Below the pieces are notes generated by a model. It was given only the letters and a program-made list of their open reading frames with translations, was not told where the DNA came from and did not search any database. A stretch of 64,000 nt of DNA from Candidatus Promineofilum glycogenicum (GTDB taxonomy: Bacteria > Chloroflexota > Anaerolineae > Promineifilales > Promineifilaceae): NCBI GenBank assembly GCA_016707605.1, contig JADJHJ010000007.1, positions 1-64,000 on the forward strand, read 5' to 3'. Numbering within the stretch: the stretch's first letter is position 1; each line of letters starts with the position of its first letter. A program made the position numbers and the translations under genes. Of this stretch, positions 61,897-64,000 are shown piece after piece.

Positions 61897-62645
61897 CCGG
61901 CATCCAGGACAAGCGGCGAGCCATTCGCCACCTGCTGCGCGAGAACGAGCCGGCCGACGCCATGGCCGCCTACTATGCGCTCCACCATCCCGACGACAAA
62001 TCGACCCTGGTTGTGCCGCCGGCGGCCGACGGGCAGCGACCCACCGGCTACGTCGCCCTGTCGCGCACCGGGATCGACCTGTTCCGGCCGCTGGTGACGA
62101 TGCGCCTGCCGACCGACCGCGACCCCAACGCGCAGCAGGCCGCGGCCGACCTGCTGCGGCTGGCCCTCGGCTCCGGCCAGCCGGCCATCCTCAGCGCGCC
62201 GGTGCGCTATCTGCCCCTGCTGCGGGCGCTGTTCGACGTGCAGTCCGAGGAGCAGTTGCGCCTCTACGTCCTCGACCCGCGCCGCTTCGAGCCGATCGTC
62301 AACGTGCTGGTGACGCGCTCCACGGGGCCGGGCGGGTTGCCGCGCTTCACCATTCGCACGTCGCAGACCGGCCAGGAAGAAGTGGCCGCCGACGCGACGC
62401 TCAACTGGCAGTCGCCCCACTTTGGCGAGATCGCCGTCAACACCCGGCCGCAATTCCGGCGGCAGGGCTGGGGGCGCAGCGTCGTCGCCGCCCTGAGCCA
62501 ATACCTGCTCGACAGCGGCCGAACGCCGCTCTACGTTGTAACCGAAGAGAACGCCGCCTCGATCCAGTTGGCCGAAAGTGTCGGTTTCCGCGACAGCGGC
62601 GCGCGCGAGGTCTTCCTCCAGGCCGCCCTGCGCGAGACAAGATAG
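61893..62645 (+). CDS. GNAT-family N-acetyltransferase
   Basis: 250 residues. The first 140 or so residues are an unrecognised N-terminal domain (YYALHHPDDKSTLVVPPAAD). The GNAT core is in the C-terminal half: FGEIAVNTRPQFRRQGWGRS contains the acetyl-CoA pyrophosphate motif (Q/RxxGxG/A as RRQGWG), followed by VVAALSQYLLDSGRTPLYVV and NAASIQLAESVGFRDSGARE. Substrate unknown. It overlaps the phosphorylase gene by four bases. The following 273-base gap holds the cold-shock promoter and leader. Confidence 0.85.
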   Translation: MTGIQDKRRAIRHLLRENEPADAMAAYYALHHPDDKSTLVVPPAADGQRPTGYVALSRTGIDLFRPLVTMRLPTDRDPNAQQAAADLLRLALGSGQPAILSAPVRYLPLLRALFDVQSEEQLRLYVLDPRRFEPIVNVLVTRSTGPGGLPRFTIRTSQTGQEEVAADATLNWQSPHFGEIAVNTRPQFRRQGWGRSVVAALSQYLLDSGRTPLYVVTEENAASIQLAESVGFRDSGAREVFLQAALRETR

Positions 62646-62774
62646 CCTCTCGCCTCGCCTCCTGCGGCTGTCTGAAAAAGGCGTACAGAGGGCGTGAAGA
62701 TGGCGTGAAATGTCGTTCGCGCCCGTTGACCCTGGCCCGCCCCGTGTGTTACCCTGCTTCTAACCTCGCTTGTA

Positions 62775-62802
62775 TTGATAGTTTTGGTTTCACGCTTATG
62801 TA
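62775..62802 (+). promoter_or_regulatory. Possible promoter of the cold-shock gene
   Basis: TTGATA (62775-62780), 16-base spacer, TATGTA (62797-62802). This would give a leader of about 110 bases, in keeping with long leaders of cold-shock genes. The AT-rich patch is unusual for this window. Confidence 0.4.
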
Positions 62803-62821
62803 TTGGTAGCGCGCCACGGAT

Positions 62822-62856
62822 AAAGCACCATTTCCCATTCCTGGGAGTGGTGCTTT
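62822..62856 (+). promoter_or_regulatory. Hairpin in the cold-shock gene leader
   Basis: AAAGCACCA (62822-62830) pairs with TGGTGCTTT (62848-62856), with an inner TCCCA/TGGGA stem. It may be a terminator of the upstream unit or a temperature-responsive leader structure; the position after the putative promoter favours the latter. Confidence 0.5.
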
Positions 62857-62918
62857 GTCTACGGCGTGCGCATTGGTGACACTGTATAGGTAAGAAGTAA
62901 CGCTGGAGGTAATGACCC

Positions 62919-63134
62919 ATGTTTCGCGTCTCGGGTATTGTTAAGTGGTTTAGCCGGTTGAAAGGCTATGGTTTTATCAACCCCGATGAGGGCGGTCAGG
63001 AAGTATTTGTCCACTACTCGTCTATCGATGGCGACGGCTATCGCAATCTCTACGAAGGCGACAAGGTGGAGTACGATCTGATCGACCAGGGTAAAGGCCC
63101 ACAGGCCAAGCACGTGAAGCCCAAGCATCAGTGA
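62919..63134 (+). CDS. Cold-shock-domain protein
   Basis: 71 residues, a single cold-shock domain that binds single-stranded RNA or DNA. RNP1 is KGYGFI and RNP2 is VFVHYSSI; the start VSGIVKWFSRLKGYGFINPD is classical. GGAGG (62905-62909) lies nine bases before the ATG at 62919. The end (GPQAKHVKPKHQ) is short and basic. Monocistronic by its surroundings: promoter-like elements and a hairpin leader upstream, and a strong intrinsic terminator 60 bases downstream. Likely an RNA chaperone; whether it is cold-inducible cannot be told. Confidence 0.95.
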   Translation: MFRVSGIVKWFSRLKGYGFINPDEGGQEVFVHYSSIDGDGYRNLYEGDKVEYDLIDQGKGPQAKHVKPKHQ

Positions 63135-63191
63135 CGTAGTCGCGTTCGCAGTTCATCGGCCGCGCGGCCGACACAAGCTCTGACCCCAACG

Positions 63192-63224
63192 AGCGCCCGC
63201 TCCCCCGGCGGGCGCTTTTATTTT
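63192..63224 (+). terminator. Rho-independent terminator of the cold-shock gene
   Basis: Perfect 9-bp stem AGCGCCCGC / GCGGGCGCT (63192-63200, 63208-63216), 7-base loop, then TTTTATTTT. The clearest intrinsic terminator in the window. Confidence 0.92.
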
Positions 63225-63252
63225 GGCAACTACACCCGTGGGGCTGTACAAT
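63223..63252 (+). promoter_or_regulatory. Putative promoter of the response regulator gene
   Basis: TTGGCA (63223-63228), 18-base spacer, TACAAT (63247-63252). The -35 abuts the terminator T-tract of the preceding gene. Confidence 0.55.
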
Positions 63253-63290
63253 AGGCTATTCAGTCCCCTACTCGTGAGAGAGGTATGCGG

Positions 63291-63677
63291 GTGCTGTGTG
63301 CTATGACCTATTCGGTGCTCATCGTTGACGACAATCTGTCGCTGGCCAATCTTTACCAGATCGTCTTTGAGCGCGTCGGCTGGTCGGTGCGGCGCGTATC
63401 CGGCGGGCAAGAGGCACTGGACAGTATTGCCCGCGAAGTGCCCGACGTCATCTTGCTGGACGTGATGATGCCGGAGATGGACGGGATCGAGGCCTGCCGG
63501 CGCATCCGGCACGCCCAACCGGAGCGCCCGCCGTGCATCGTCATCTACACCGCCAACAACCGGCCCGAAGTGCGCGAGACGATCCTGGCCGCCGGGGCCG
63601 ACCTCTTCTTCAGCAAGAACCTCTCCGTGTTCGACCTGCCGTCGCACATCCTGTCCCATCTGTCCTCGCCGGCGTGA
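63291..63677 (+). CDS. Stand-alone response regulator receiver protein
   Basis: About 128 residues, a receiver domain without output domain. Acidic pair in VLIVDDNLS, phosphoacceptor Asp in VILLDVMMPEMDG, Thr in CIVIYTANN and Lys in LFFSKNLSV. GTG 63291 is placed seven bases after GAGAGG; ATGs at 63285 (too close to that site) and 63303 (no site, but closest to the family start) are alternatives. Such CheY/Spo0F-like proteins relay phosphate or bind a target. No histidine kinase is encoded next to it. The next gene is convergent. Confidence 0.9.
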   Translation: MLCAMTYSVLIVDDNLSLANLYQIVFERVGWSVRRVSGGQEALDSIAREVPDVILLDVMMPEMDGIEACRRIRHAQPERPPCIVIYTANNRPEVRETILAAGADLFFSKNLSVFDLPSHILSHLSSPA

Positions 63678-63684
63678 CGTTCGG

Positions 63685-64000
63685 CTAGAGCTTGGACACG
63701 AACGTCTTGGCCACGCCGCCGTGGCGGCCCAGAAAGCGAATCAGCCAATCGACGAGCGTCGGGTAGTTCAGCAGAAAGCGCTGATAGAAGAACGACCGGC
63801 GCATCCCCGACCACATCGCTTCGTCGCAACGCTGCTCATAGACGCATAAGCTCTCGCGCGACACGTCCCCCCGCCGCAGCGCCTCGTCCACCGTCTGCGC
63901 TGCCAGCACGCCGGAGATGAGCGCGTTGTGGATGCCGCCGCCGGTCAACGGATTGATGAAGCCGGCCGCGTCGCCCACCAGCAGCGCGCCGTCAAAGGTG
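63685..64000 (-). CDS. Geranylgeranyl-reductase-family flavoprotein, N-terminal part beyond window
   Basis: The last 105 or so codons are visible; the frame is open to the right edge. FDGALLVGDAAGFINPLTGG is the third FAD-binding motif (GDAAG) of the geranylgeranyl reductase/FixC-like flavoprotein family, followed by GIHNALISGVLAAQTVDEAL and a helical end (FLLNYPTLVDWLIRFLGRHG). Members hydrogenate isoprenoid chains or act as flavin monooxygenases. Only the C-terminal third is seen, so the subfamily is open. Confidence 0.82.
   Translation of the reverse strand, partial: TFDGALLVGDAAGFINPLTGGGIHNALISGVLAAQTVDEALRRGDVSRESLCVYEQRCDEAMWSGMRRSFFYQRFLLNYPTLVDWLIRFLGRHGGVAKTFVSKL

Overview
The window is 64 kb of GC-rich DNA from a bacterium, most likely a filamentous member of the Chloroflexota (Anaerolineae/Caldilineae or 'Candidatus Promineofilum'-like). 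This is inferred from the high GC content, the many Ser/Thr kinases with N-terminal zinc ribbons, Pro/Thr-rich linkers in exported proteins, DUF2723 and DUF5107 proteins, and dense families of intergenic inverted repeats. No rRNA, tRNA, CRISPR array, transposase, phage gene or origin was recognised.

Layout. (1) 1-10.0 kb, minus strand: a surface-glycan block with an FG-GAP propeller protein, four GT4-type glycosyltransferases (one frameshifted), a GT39-like membrane protein and a GHL10-type glycosidase. (2) 10.2-15.0 kb: kynurenine formamidase and kynureninase (kynB-kynU), an MBL-fold hydrolase, mutY and a convergent Uma2 nuclease. (3) 15.1-38.1 kb, almost all minus strand: a Ser/Thr phospho-signalling island. 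It has five readable kinases (one damaged), the remains of a sixth, one PP2C phosphatase, two VWA proteins, a tandem-FHA ABC exporter, two lipoproteins, a LysM-peptidase and, on the plus strand, a VanY-type peptidase. The zinc ribbons, FHA domains and wall-directed ectodomains suggest one envelope-sensing network. One kinase carries an M14 carboxypeptidase-like ectodomain that has lost its metal and catalytic residues. (4) 38.3-50.7 kb: dynamin-like GTPase, DUF402, DUF4126, an orphan CoxM-like FAD protein, GT4, subtilase, DUF2723 protein, UroD-family protein and queG. (5) 50.8-55.1 kb: a STAS / anti-sigma kinase / STAS / GAF-SpoIIE partner-switching operon behind an extended -10 promoter. (6) 55.2-64 kb: serine hydrolase, membrane protein, a Trm112-like protein translationally coupled to aceK, aldo/keto reductase, nucleoside phosphorylase, GNAT, cold-shock protein with terminator, response regulator and a geranylgeranyl-reductase-family flavoprotein cut by the right edge.

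Two features run through the whole window. First, at least eight genes carry frameshifts that split clearly conserved domains, and 34.9-36.5 kb is especially corrupt, so part of the apparent gene decay is probably assembly error. Second, several inverted-repeat families fill gene gaps and also sit inside reading frames. Within each copy the two arms match each other even where copies differ.
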